Assembly (NCBI GenBank): GCA_030649205.1
Contig: JAUSGE010000007.1
Span: 1 to 46,761, forward strand
Length of the DNA: 46,761 bases
Direction: 5' to 3'
Origin: a bacterium
GTDB taxonomy: Bacteria > Patescibacteriota > Patescibacteriia > Patescibacteriales > GWC2-42-12
This document shows positions 9,013-17,156 of this stretch, piece by piece. Each line of letters begins with the position of its first letter. Positions within the stretch are counted from its first letter, which is position 1. The position numbers were made by a program, and so were the translations under genes. Below the pieces are notes generated by a model. The model saw only the letters and a program-made list of their open reading frames with translations. It was not told where the DNA came from and made no database searches.

Positions 9013-9180
9013 GTAGAAAAAGTAAAGCCCGCGATGTCATTAAAAATTATGAAATTCAGAAAAACAAAAAATAATAAATTAGCCGCCGTCATCGCCGTCC
9101 TGCTTATTTTCGCCCTGGCCTCCGGTTATTTTCTGTTTTTTAAATCGCAAAAAGCCTCTGCCGCTTGGTGGAATGACAGC

Positions 9181-9249
9181 AAAAAATCCGCCTTTGGAGC
9201 GGATTCTTTGAAGAAGTCCAACTTGATACGGAATTCTGGCTTGTCACCT
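9181..9249 (-). ncRNA. Predicted small RNA (sRNA-L) with intrinsic terminator
   Basis: Minus strand: TTGACA (9279-9284)-16 nt-TATGAT (9257-9262), then AGGTGACAAGCCAGAATTCCG..., ending AATCCGC-TCCAAAG-GCGGATTTTTT (9181-9206). Confidence 0.5.
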
Positions 9250-9256
9250 AATTATT

Positions 9257-9284
9257 ATCATAACAGATTGCAGAAATATGTCAA
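9257..9284 (-). promoter_or_regulatory. Sigma70-like promoter for sRNA-L
   Basis: TTGACA-16-TATGAT on minus strand. Confidence 0.6.
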
Positions 9285-9313
9285 GGCTTAGTTATCAGTG
9301 TGTTATCAGTGTG

Positions 9314-9381
9314 TGGAGGTAGGGGGAATCGAACCCCCGGACTCTTAGGTGACAAACCAGAATCCGCGCCAAGCTACCCCC
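9314..9381 (-). tRNA. tRNA-like gene with aberrant/short D-arm (anticodon reading ambiguous, possibly GTC)
   Basis: Minus strand GGGGGTA...GGGGG-TTCGATT-CCCCC-TACCTCC-A: 7-bp acceptor with one G-T, perfect T-arm; extended central hairpin GGATTCTGG-TTTGTCA-CCTAAGAGTCC; no canonical D-stem. Promoter TTGAAT-17-TAAAAT (9392-9420). Confidence 0.6.
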
Positions 9382-9409
9382 ACGCATAATTATTTTATCA
9401 TAAAAATCA

Positions 9410-12400
9410 ATGAAATTCAAAAATTTTAAAAAATTTATTTTTAATAAAAAACGAGTTATAACCTTCGTCGCCGTTTTATTATTGGTAGTTTTATCTTCCG
9501 GCTACTTTTTCTTTTTTCATTCCCAACCGGTTGAGGCCGCGTGGTGGAATGACAGCTGGGCTTACCGCAAGTCCATCGCCGTGACGAATAACACAACCGA
9601 GGAAACTAATGTTTACGTGGCGGTGACGATTGACACTTCCGATACCACTCGCTTTAAAACCAACTGCGGCGATTTGCGTTTTACCAAAACTAACGGAGAA
9701 CTTTTGCCTTACTTAATCGTTTCCGGCTGCGGCACGGCCAGCACAGTGGTGAATGTCAATTTTGACGTTTTCCCGGCCGGCGATCAGACCATTTATTATT
9801 ACTACGGCAACCCCAACGCGGCCGATGGATTTTCCGCGGCTGATTTTACAACGGTCGCGTCAAACTACACCGTCGGCAGTCTGGGCGCCGAAGAAAAAGG
9901 CGCCGGGCCGGTGGCATATTGGGCGTTTGACGAAGGGCAAGGCACGGCGGCTAATGACGGGACGAGTAGTAGAAATAATGGGACGCTGACTAATATGTCA
10001 TCCACGGCCTCCTCCACTTCCGGCTGGCAGACCGAAGACAGCTGTATCTCCGGCAAGTGCTTGGCCTTTGACGGGGGGAATGATCGGGTTTCAACAAGCA
10101 AGAATGTGGGTATAAGCAGTACCACAGCCACTGTTTCGTTATGGTTCAAGACTCCTCCTGTTTCCGATTATGCCACTAAGGTCATAATGGAGTTATCGGT
10201 CAATTCTAATATTAATGATGCTTTTGCCATTGCATTCAATGATAACAGCGGCGGCGCGGTACCAACTATGGGTGGTTTTATAGCCACTATGCATTCTGCC
10301 GCTGGTTATTCTTTAGTTGCTACTAATAATCGTTTTGACGATGGCACGTGGCATCACCTGGAAGTGGTTTTTGACCGCACACAAGCAACCGCCGCGGCCC
10401 AAACCACAATTTATGTTGACGGTAAAACACAGGCAACTTCATTTGTCGGAAGTTATGATGAGATTCATACGACAACTTTTGCAGATAACCCGATTTATAT
10501 CGGCCACAGAGGTACCGCTGCTTATTTTGTTAAGGGCTTAATGGACGAAGTTAAAGTTTACAATTACGCCCGCTCGGCGGCGCAGATTAAAATGGATTAT
10601 AATGTCGGTTTGGCCGGGCAGGGCGGATCGGGGAGCGGCAATGAGGGAACGGCGGTTTCGGCCGGCGGACGGTCGCAAAAATGGATGAGCGATGGGCTGG
10701 TGGGGTGGTGGAAAATGGATGAAGCGGTCGGAACTTGGAATGGCACAGCCGGCGAGGTGCAAGACTGGAGCGGCAATGGCAATAACGGCACCGCGGCGGG
10801 CAATGCTTCAACTACTGCCGGTAAGTTTGGCAACGGGGGAATTTTTGACGGAACCGGGGATTATGTGGATTTTGGCAATAGCAACTCTTTTGATTTCGGG
10901 ACCAATGATTTTTCGATTTCAGCATGGGTCAAGGCAAATAATTTTGATAATGGTTTTGGTTTTGTAACTAAGTCAGATAGCACCGCGGGCTCAAGTAATG
11001 GATTAAAATTATTTGGTTTTCCATATGCCGGATCCAATTATTTTCAAATAAAGATTGGTAATGGTACCAGCTTTGTTTCCGCAAATAGCGCTCTTGGAGA
11101 TGTGACAACCGGAATTTGGTATCATATTGTAGGTGTTCGGCTGGGCAATGATTTGAAATTTTATCTGAATGGAAACTTAAAAGGATCAGGTTCTGGAGCA
11201 TCGGCTATAGTTGTTAACAGTTCTTCCTATAATTTGCAAATTGGCAATAGTCAAGGCGAATACTTTCCTGGCTCCATTGACGAAACCCGCATCTATAACC
11301 GCGCCCTATCCGACCGAGAAGTCAGGGATTTATACAACTTCGCGCCCGGGCCGGTGGGGTGGTGGAAGATGGAGGAAGGCTCGGGCACAGCGCTTTATGA
11401 TACCAGCGGAAATGGCAATAATAGCAATTTTGCAGGCGGCCCAACATGGTCAGCCGGTAAATTTGGCAAAGGGATTAAACTGGATGGAGTGGATGATTAT
11501 TCCACGGTTAACCATTCCAGCGCCTTGAATCCGGGTGCGGCAAATTTCACCGTGTCCACGTGGCTTAAATGGAATGGATCAGGAAGAGGCGGCGTGGTTA
11601 AAAATAACGGCGACACTTCCTGCGTGGGTTGCGGCGCGTATTCCGGCTGGGGGTTGATAAATAATAATAATGGCACGCCGGCGTTTCTTATCGGCACGAG
11701 CAATTCCAATTATCGCTCTGCTATTGGCGCGAGTTCCGTCCCGATTGGGCAGTGGGTATATTTGACCGGCGCTTGGGACACTTCAACACAGACAGCCTAT
11801 ATATACCAAAACGGCGTTTTAATCGCGTCCAACAGTAGTTCCGGCGGCACCGTAGGTGATGTGAATTTTTCTTACAACATGAATTTTGGCTCTCTTTCCA
11901 CGGATAATTATGGCGCCGGCAACCTTGATAACGCTGTTTTTGACGATGTCAAAATCTATAACTACGCCCGCACGCCCAAGCAGATTGTGGAAGACATGAA
12001 CGCCGGACATCCGGCCGGCGGGTCGCCCGTGGGTTCGCAGGCGGGCTACTGGAAGTTTGATGAGGGGTATGGGAGCGTGGCATATGACAGCAGTCCAAAT
12101 AAACTTAATGGAATAATTTATGGCACGGCCACGTCAACGCTTAATGGAAAATTCAATAAAGCTTTAACTTTTGACGGGGTTAATGATTATGTAGATTTGG
12201 GGAATAGTACTAATTTAGATATAGGAACAGGCGATTATTCCGTGACGTTTTGGATTAAACGGGCGGTAACAGGCACTGGTGCGTCTCAAATACTTTTAAA
12301 CAACGGCGCGACTAATGCCTCTCAACAAGGCTATATCGTAGGCCTTACCGGTGCAGATAAGTTGTATGTTTATGTGATGGATGGTAGTGGCTCGTATGTC

Positions 12401-14086
12401 ATAAATGATCTATTGTCAGCTTCGTCTGTTGGAACTAACTGGACGCACGTTGTTTGGGTTTTACAAAGAAATGGGTATTCTATGTTTTATATTAATGGCA
12501 AGCAGGATGGCACACCGGTGGCGATTAGTAATACCGCAAATATTTCTCATGTGTCTGGCTTAAAAGTCGGCACGTATAACCTTGGTTCTAATTATTACAA
12601 TGGGTTAATGGACGAGCTAAAAATCTATAACTACGCCTTAACTTCGGACGAGGTGAAGGTGGATTATAACAAGGGCGCGTCATTGAAGCTGGGCGGCTAT
12701 TCGCAAAGTTCAACCGGCGTCGCCTCATCCTCGGCCGCGTCGCTTTATTGCGTCCCAGGCTCAACCGATCCCTGCTCTCCGCCGGTGGGGGAATGGAAGT
12801 TTGAAGAAGGGAGCGGCGGGACGGCGAATGATTCCTCCGGCAACAGCAATACCGGCACTTGGAGCGGCACGGGCTCGCACTGGACAACCGGTAAAGTCGG
12901 CAAAGCCGGGAAGTTTAATGGGACGGATGATTATGTGCAAACCGGTAGTGATTTTGTAAATACGTCCGCAGTTACTGTGTGCGCTTGGGCTTATGCTAAA
13001 TCTTATGGGGCCAATACTTTTGGACGAATATTTGATAATGGCAAAATGCTGATTTATATTGCTGGTCAGGCTTATTTGGCTATTTCTAGTGACGCTGGTA
13101 ATACTCAAAAATTTTCAGGCACAGGGAGTTTAATTTTAAAAAAATGGCAATATTGGTGCGCAACCCGAGATGCTTCGGGTATTGCTAATATATATTTAGA
13201 TGGTTCATTAAGTGGAACTGCAAATCAAACCAGCGGGACACCGGCATCGGGTACAACAAATGTGTCGTTAGGGGGAAAGGCATTTGTCAGTCCAAATTCC
13301 AGAACATGGGATGGTTCTATAGACGACATCCGCATATACAATTATGTCCGCACGCCCTCGCAAATCGCCTGGGATTATAACAATGGCAAGCCGGTGGGGT
13401 GGTGGAAATTTGATGAAGGACAGGGCGGGATCGCGCATGACGCCAGCGGCAATAATAATAACGGCACGATTTATCCGGGCACCGGCGGCACGCAGACCGC
13501 CACTTCAACCATGTGGACCAACGGCGCCTCCGGCAAACGCAACGGCTCTTTAAACTTTGACGGGGCGGATGATTGGGTGAATTTAGGAAGACCATCAAAT
13601 TTGCAAATAATGGGAGATGTTACTATGAGCTTATGGCTTAAGGCCGCCAGTTATAGCGGGGCGCAAGATACACTATTTGGATGGGCAGGCGGCTCTTCCG
13701 ACGCAGAGGCATACAACCATTTATATTTATTTTCTGTGAACGGCATCGGAGATATTAATTATCATCATGAATATGGAGCAGGGGTAAATCAAACTAATAC
13801 ATTTGACACTAATCTGTCAAAAAACGTTTGGTATAACACAATCGTTGTTAGGGATACCACGGCTAAGACAGTTAAATTATATATAGATGGTAAATATTTT
13901 GGCGTTTATAATTATTCTTCCGACCCTACCGGAGGATCTTCGGCTGATTTGCGGATAGGAGGATTATACGGAACCAGTTATAATTTTGACGGCCAAATTG
14001 ACGACGTCCGGGTTTATAATTACGCCCTGACCGCGGCGCAAGTGAGGGATGTTTATGGGCAGGGCGCGGTGAGGTTCGGGCAGTAA
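9410..14086 (+). CDS. Giant surface protein: DUF2341 followed by about 6 LamG/ConA-like domains
   Basis: Signal/TM; WWNDSWAYRKSIAVTNNT...YYYYGNP; six '(V/A)G(W/Y)W(K/A)(F/M)(D/E)EG...' + 'DGxxDYV' LamG units. Confidence 0.9.
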   Translation: MKFKNFKKFIFNKKRVITFVAVLLLVVLSSGYFFFFHSQPVEAAWWNDSWAYRKSIAVTNNTTEETNVYVAVTIDTSDTTRFKTNCGDLRFTKTNGELLPYLIVSGCGTASTVVNVNFDVFPAGDQTIYYYYGNPNAADGFSAADFTTVASNYTVGSLGAEEKGAGPVAYWAFDEGQGTAANDGTSSRNNGTLTNMSSTASSTSGWQTEDSCISGKCLAFDGGNDRVSTSKNVGISSTTATVSLWFKTPPVSDYATKVIMELSVNSNINDAFAIAFNDNSGGAVPTMGGFIATMHSAAGYSLVATNNRFDDGTWHHLEVVFDRTQATAAAQTTIYVDGKTQATSFVGSYDEIHTTTFADNPIYIGHRGTAAYFVKGLMDEVKVYNYARSAAQIKMDYNVGLAGQGGSGSGNEGTAVSAGGRSQKWMSDGLVGWWKMDEAVGTWNGTAGEVQDWSGNGNNGTAAGNASTTAGKFGNGGIFDGTGDYVDFGNSNSFDFGTNDFSISAWVKANNFDNGFGFVTKSDSTAGSSNGLKLFGFPYAGSNYFQIKIGNGTSFVSANSALGDVTTGIWYHIVGVRLGNDLKFYLNGNLKGSGSGASAIVVNSSSYNLQIGNSQGEYFPGSIDETRIYNRALSDREVRDLYNFAPGPVGWWKMEEGSGTALYDTSGNGNNSNFAGGPTWSAGKFGKGIKLDGVDDYSTVNHSSALNPGAANFTVSTWLKWNGSGRGGVVKNNGDTSCVGCGAYSGWGLINNNNGTPAFLIGTSNSNYRSAIGASSVPIGQWVYLTGAWDTSTQTAYIYQNGVLIASNSSSGGTVGDVNFSYNMNFGSLSTDNYGAGNLDNAVFDDVKIYNYARTPKQIVEDMNAGHPAGGSPVGSQAGYWKFDEGYGSVAYDSSPNKLNGIIYGTATSTLNGKFNKALTFDGVNDYVDLGNSTNLDIGTGDYSVTFWIKRAVTGTGASQILLNNGATNASQQGYIVGLTGADKLYVYVMDGSGSYVINDLLSASSVGTNWTHVVWVLQRNGYSMFYINGKQDGTPVAISNTANISHVSGLKVGTYNLGSNYYNGLMDELKIYNYALTSDEVKVDYNKGASLKLGGYSQSSTGVASSSAASLYCVPGSTDPCSPPVGEWKFEEGSGGTANDSSGNSNTGTWSGTGSHWTTGKVGKAGKFNGTDDYVQTGSDFVNTSAVTVCAWAYAKSYGANTFGRIFDNGKMLIYIAGQAYLAISSDAGNTQKFSGTGSLILKKWQYWCATRDASGIANIYLDGSLSGTANQTSGTPASGTTNVSLGGKAFVSPNSRTWDGSIDDIRIYNYVRTPSQIAWDYNNGKPVGWWKFDEGQGGIAHDASGNNNNGTIYPGTGGTQTATSTMWTNGASGKRNGSLNFDGADDWVNLGRPSNLQIMGDVTMSLWLKAASYSGAQDTLFGWAGGSSDAEAYNHLYLFSVNGIGDINYHHEYGAGVNQTNTFDTNLSKNVWYNTIVVRDTTAKTVKLYIDGKYFGVYNYSSDPTGGSSADLRIGGLYGTSYNFDGQIDDVRVYNYALTAAQVRDVYGQGAVRFGQ

Positions 14087-14088
14087 TT

Positions 14089-14181
14089 GTCTGAACCACT
14101 GATTATCACATGATTACACTGATTTCACAGAACTAATTTCAGTGCAATCATGTGCGTTCAGTGATAATCTGTGGTTCAGAC
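14089..14181. repeat. 93-bp imperfect palindrome (MITE-like)
   Basis: GTCTGAACCACTGATTATCACATGATTACACTGA... versus reverse complement GTCTGAACCACAGATTATCACTGAACGCACATGATTGCACTGA. Confidence 0.75.
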
Positions 14182-14217
14182 TAATTTATGAATCATAAAC
14201 CTAAAAAATTAATAAAC

Positions 14218-14246
14218 AAAAAACCACCTCTTAACTTAGAGACGGT
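14218..14246 (-). terminator. Intrinsic terminator after tRNA-like R
   Basis: Minus strand ACCGTCTC-TAAGTTAA-GAGGTGGT followed by TTTTT. Confidence 0.6.
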
Positions 14247-14258
14247 CTTTTGCGGCGG

Positions 14259-14345
14259 CGGAGAGCAGGGGAGTCGAACCCCATTCGCTGAAAGGCGAAC
14301 CTTTTACTTATCAGGTAAAGACGCCTCCGAGGCGCATTACTCTCC
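14259..14345 (-). tRNA. Class II-like tRNA or tRNA-like RNA, anticodon loop CTGATAA (would read GAT)
   Basis: GGAGAGT/GCTCTCC acceptor, GGGG-TTCGACT-CCCC T-arm, TTTAC-CTGATAA-GTAAA anticodon arm, long variable arm TTCGC-CTTTCA-GCGAA, G discriminator; tight 6-bp D-stem with 3-nt loop lacking GG. TATAAT at 14368-14373. Confidence 0.6.
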
Positions 14346-14397
14346 AGCAGCTATCGCCGCCAAAATAATTATAACATTATTTCAATATCCGGCCAAA

Positions 14398-14478
14398 ATA
14401 AAAACGCCACCACCGGAGGTGATGACGTTTTTGCTGAAAGTTCGCTTAACGCGAATGGAGTTTCTCTACCTGATAAGT
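14398..14478 (-). ncRNA. Predicted small RNA (sRNA-R) with intrinsic terminator
   Basis: Minus strand TTGACA (14507-14512)-16 nt-TATTAT (14485-14490), then ACTTATCAGGTAGAGAAACTCCATTCGC..., ending AACGTCATCACC-TCC-GGTGGTGGCGTTTTT. Confidence 0.5.
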
Positions 14479-14516
14479 ATTTATATAATATCACATCTAA
14501 AAATTATGTCAAGCCC

Positions 14517-14612
14517 GGCCAGATTGACGACGTCCGGGTTTATAATTACGCCCTGACCGCGGCGCAAGTGAGAGATGTTTATGGGCAGGGCGCGGTGAGG
14601 TTTGGACAGTAG
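14517..14612 (+). pseudogene. Duplicated C-terminal 31 codons of the LamG gene
   Basis: GQIDDVRVYNYALTAAQVRDVYGQGAVRFGQ*; 96 nt nearly identical to 13991-14086. Confidence 0.9.
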
Positions 14613-14677
14613 AAAATAAATTTTTAATTTTTAATTTTGTAATTTTTAAATAATAACCAAATATCTAAATTTTTAAT

Positions 14678-15028
14678 ATGAATTATGATTTAGAAGAGAG
14701 AACAGCCAAATTCGGCGAGAATATTATAAAATTCTGCAAATTAATTAAATATAGCGATATTAATAAACCATTAATAAATCAACTGGTAAGATCAGCCACC
14801 AGTATTGGCGCTAATTATATGGAAGCCAATCAGGGAAGTTCAAGAAAGGATTTTAAAAATAAGATAAGAATCTGCCAGAAAGAATCAAACGAAACCAAGC
14901 ATTGGCTTAGAATGATTGCGATAGCCAATGAAGATAAAAAAGACGGTTGCCGGATATTATGGCAAGAAGCTCATGAATTGACTTTGATATTCGCCAGTAT
15001 TTCTAAAAGTTTAGATATTAAAAATTAG
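14678..15028 (+). CDS. Four-helix bundle protein (S23/IVP family)
   Basis: YDLEERTAKFGENIIKFCK...LVRSATSIGANYMEANQGSSRKDFKNKIRICQKESNETKHWLRMI. Confidence 0.95.
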   Translation: MNYDLEERTAKFGENIIKFCKLIKYSDINKPLINQLVRSATSIGANYMEANQGSSRKDFKNKIRICQKESNETKHWLRMIAIANEDKKDGCRILWQEAHELTLIFASISKSLDIKN

Positions 15029-15072
15029 AATATTATTTAAAAATTAAAAATTACAAAATTAAAAATTGTTAT

Positions 15073-15651
15073 ATGTCTGATAATTTTCAACAAACAGTGG
15101 ATCTGCGCGAGCAGATGGAAAAAAGAAAACGGCCTGCGGCAAGCAAAAGCGCTATCGCGCCTTTGGAAAAAATTTATTTGGAAGACGAGAAAAAAGATTT
15201 AGCGACCATCAGCCGGCCCAAAGCCAAAGAAGCGCCAGTGGGCCTGATTAAAGCCGTAGTTTTTATTTTGGCGATATTGGCAGTCGCCGCCACTGCTTAT
15301 TTTTTATTTTTTCGCGCCAAAAATTCGGATAGCCCGCTGTCCAAAACCGCGGATTGGTACGCGGTTAAACTGGTGAACGGGGAGATCTTTTACGGGCAGG
15401 TTGCCGACATTAAAGCTGATCCGGTGGCGCTGGCCAACGTTTATTATAATTACGACCAGGCCAAACAGAATAACGCTAAGGACCAGAGTAAATCAGTTGA
15501 AGAAACCGGCAATATTCGGCTGGTTAAGCGAGGCAAAGAAACCCATGGGCCGGATGGCTCCATGGATATCGTGCGCGCCCAAGTCCTATTTATGGAGCCG
15601 CTAAAAGCCGACTCCAAAGTCCTGCAGGCGATTTTGCAGTACGAGAAGTAA
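15073..15651 (+). CDS. Single-TM hypothetical protein
   Basis: ORF with TM helix LIKAVVFILAILAVAATAYFLFF and SMb/Lsm-like 'AVKLVNGEIFYGQV' segment. Confidence 0.6.
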   Translation: MSDNFQQTVDLREQMEKRKRPAASKSAIAPLEKIYLEDEKKDLATISRPKAKEAPVGLIKAVVFILAILAVAATAYFLFFRAKNSDSPLSKTADWYAVKLVNGEIFYGQVADIKADPVALANVYYNYDQAKQNNAKDQSKSVEETGNIRLVKRGKETHGPDGSMDIVRAQVLFMEPLKADSKVLQAILQYEK

Positions 15652-15746
15652 AGGTTAGTCTAACCTTAAATAAAAGCCGCCGCTTGTGTTATCAAGAGAT
15701 AACATGATAAGCTATTGTTAATATTTATTTTATAATTAGGTAAAAT

Positions 15747-17033
15747 TTGATTATGTATAAAATTACAACCTTAAGCTCCGGATTGGAAGTAATAACCGCG
15801 CCGATCGCCGGCACTAAAACCGCCACAGTTTTATTTATGGCCGCGACCGGCTCCAGGTTTGAAAGCGCGGGCCAGAGCGGTATCTCGCATTTTTTGGAAC
15901 ACCTGTTTTTTAAAGGCACATCAAGGCGCCCCAGCACTCTGGCGATTTCCTCGGAGCTGGATAGAGTCGGCGGCGAGTATAATGCCTTTACCGGCAAGGA
16001 ATATACCGGTTATTATGTTAAAGCCTCGGCCGGCAATTTAGAGCACTGTCTGGATGTTTTAAGCGACATGCTGCTCCATTCTACTTTCGCGGCTGAGGAA
16101 ATTGAGCGGGAGAAAGGCGTGGTGGCAGAAGAGCTGAATATGTATCTGGATAACCCGCTATATTATATAGAAGACTTGTTTGAGTCGTGCCTGTACGGCG
16201 ATACGCCGGCCGGCCGCGATACGATCGGCACGCGAGAGTCCATCGCAAATTTTTCACGCGCCGCTGTGCAAAATTATTTTAACTCGCAGTATGATTCCAG
16301 CCAGGCGGTGATTTGCCTGGCCGGTAAGGTTGGCGAGTCCTCGGCCAAAGCGGCTGAAAAATATTTTCGCGATTTTTCTAAAAAAAATTATATAAATAAA
16401 TCAGCGACTAACGACGAGCAAGCGCGGCCGAAGGTAAATCTGTATTTTAAAAAGACCGATCAGGCGCATTTGTCGCTCGGCGTCCGGGCTCTGCCTTACG
16501 CCCACGCCGATGAGGCGGCGGTAAAACTTTTAGCCATGGTCCTGGGCGGCTCCATGAGTTCGCGGCTGTTCACCGAACTGCGCGAACGCCGCGGCCTGGC
16601 CTATTACGTCCGGACGCACGACGAACCATATACTGATTCAGGCTATTTAACCACCCAAGCCGGCGTGCCGGTGGATAAATTGCGGCAAGCCGTAAAAATA
16701 ATTTTAGGCGAATACGGAAAATTAAAAAATAAATTAGTCGGCGCGGAAGAATTAAGCCGCGTCAAACGGAGCCTGATCGGCCGTACGACTTTACAGCTGG
16801 AGCTTTCCGACGCGGCGGCTAACTGGTACGGCCGGCAGGCGATACTTTTAAAAGAGCAGAAAAGCCAGGAAAAAATTTTAACGCCGGAAAAATATTTCGC
16901 GCGAATTATGAAAGTTACCGCCGCCGATATCAGGCGGGCGGCGGGCAAAATATTTGTTAATAATAATTTGAACCTGGCGGTGATCGGGCCGTATCGGGAT
17001 AAAGCGGAATTAGAGAAGATGCTATCACTATAA
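15747..17033 (+). CDS. M16 family zinc metallopeptidase
   Basis: HFLEHLFFKGT (HxxEH) ... EEIEREKGVVAEELNMYLDNP; processing-peptidase architecture. Confidence 0.95.
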   Translation: MIMYKITTLSSGLEVITAPIAGTKTATVLFMAATGSRFESAGQSGISHFLEHLFFKGTSRRPSTLAISSELDRVGGEYNAFTGKEYTGYYVKASAGNLEHCLDVLSDMLLHSTFAAEEIEREKGVVAEELNMYLDNPLYYIEDLFESCLYGDTPAGRDTIGTRESIANFSRAAVQNYFNSQYDSSQAVICLAGKVGESSAKAAEKYFRDFSKKNYINKSATNDEQARPKVNLYFKKTDQAHLSLGVRALPYAHADEAAVKLLAMVLGGSMSSRLFTELRERRGLAYYVRTHDEPYTDSGYLTTQAGVPVDKLRQAVKIILGEYGKLKNKLVGAEELSRVKRSLIGRTTLQLELSDAAANWYGRQAILLKEQKSQEKILTPEKYFARIMKVTAADIRRAAGKIFVNNNLNLAVIGPYRDKAELEKMLSL

Positions 17034-17156
17034 GTAATTTTTAAATTTTATAATTTTATAATTTTTAAATAATGCTTAAATTTTTAATGTTTAAAAATTA
17101 AGATATTAAAAAATTATTTATAAAATTACAAAATTAAAAATTCAAAAATTCTTTGT

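Larger units (their letters stand above)
9049..9291 (+). pseudogene. Truncated paralog of DUF2341/LamG protein (signal peptide + AAWWNDS only)
   Basis: MKFRKTKNNKLAAVIAVLLIFALASGYFLFFKSQKASAAWWNDS parallels MKFKNFKKF...AAWWNDSW of the 9410 gene; homology stops at 9180. Confidence 0.7.

Noticed and set aside
9181-9381. tmRNA or permuted two-piece tmRNA
   Set aside because: No tag reading frame or pseudoknot domain; the tRNA-like unit is only about 68 nt with a hairpin in place of the anticodon arm.
9181-9381. T-box riboswitch
   Set aside because: Complementarity spans the entire anticodon arm rather than a codon plus 3' end, no T-box motif, and no aaRS/amino-acid gene is downstream on that strand.
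10538-10833. Antisense ORFs on the minus strand under the LamG gene and other large genes
   Set aside because: They overlap strongly supported genes, show no recognizable domain, and reflect codon-biased shadow ORFs.
14259-14345. tRNA-Sec (selC) candidate because of long D-stem, long variable arm and G73
   Set aside because: Anticodon loop is CTGATAA, not a TCA-bearing loop; acceptor is 7 bp; no selA/selB seen here.
15690-15707. TGTTATC-AAGA-GATAACA dyad upstream of M16 protease as a specific operator
   Set aside because: Single occurrence, could equally be a terminator/hairpin; insufficient support.
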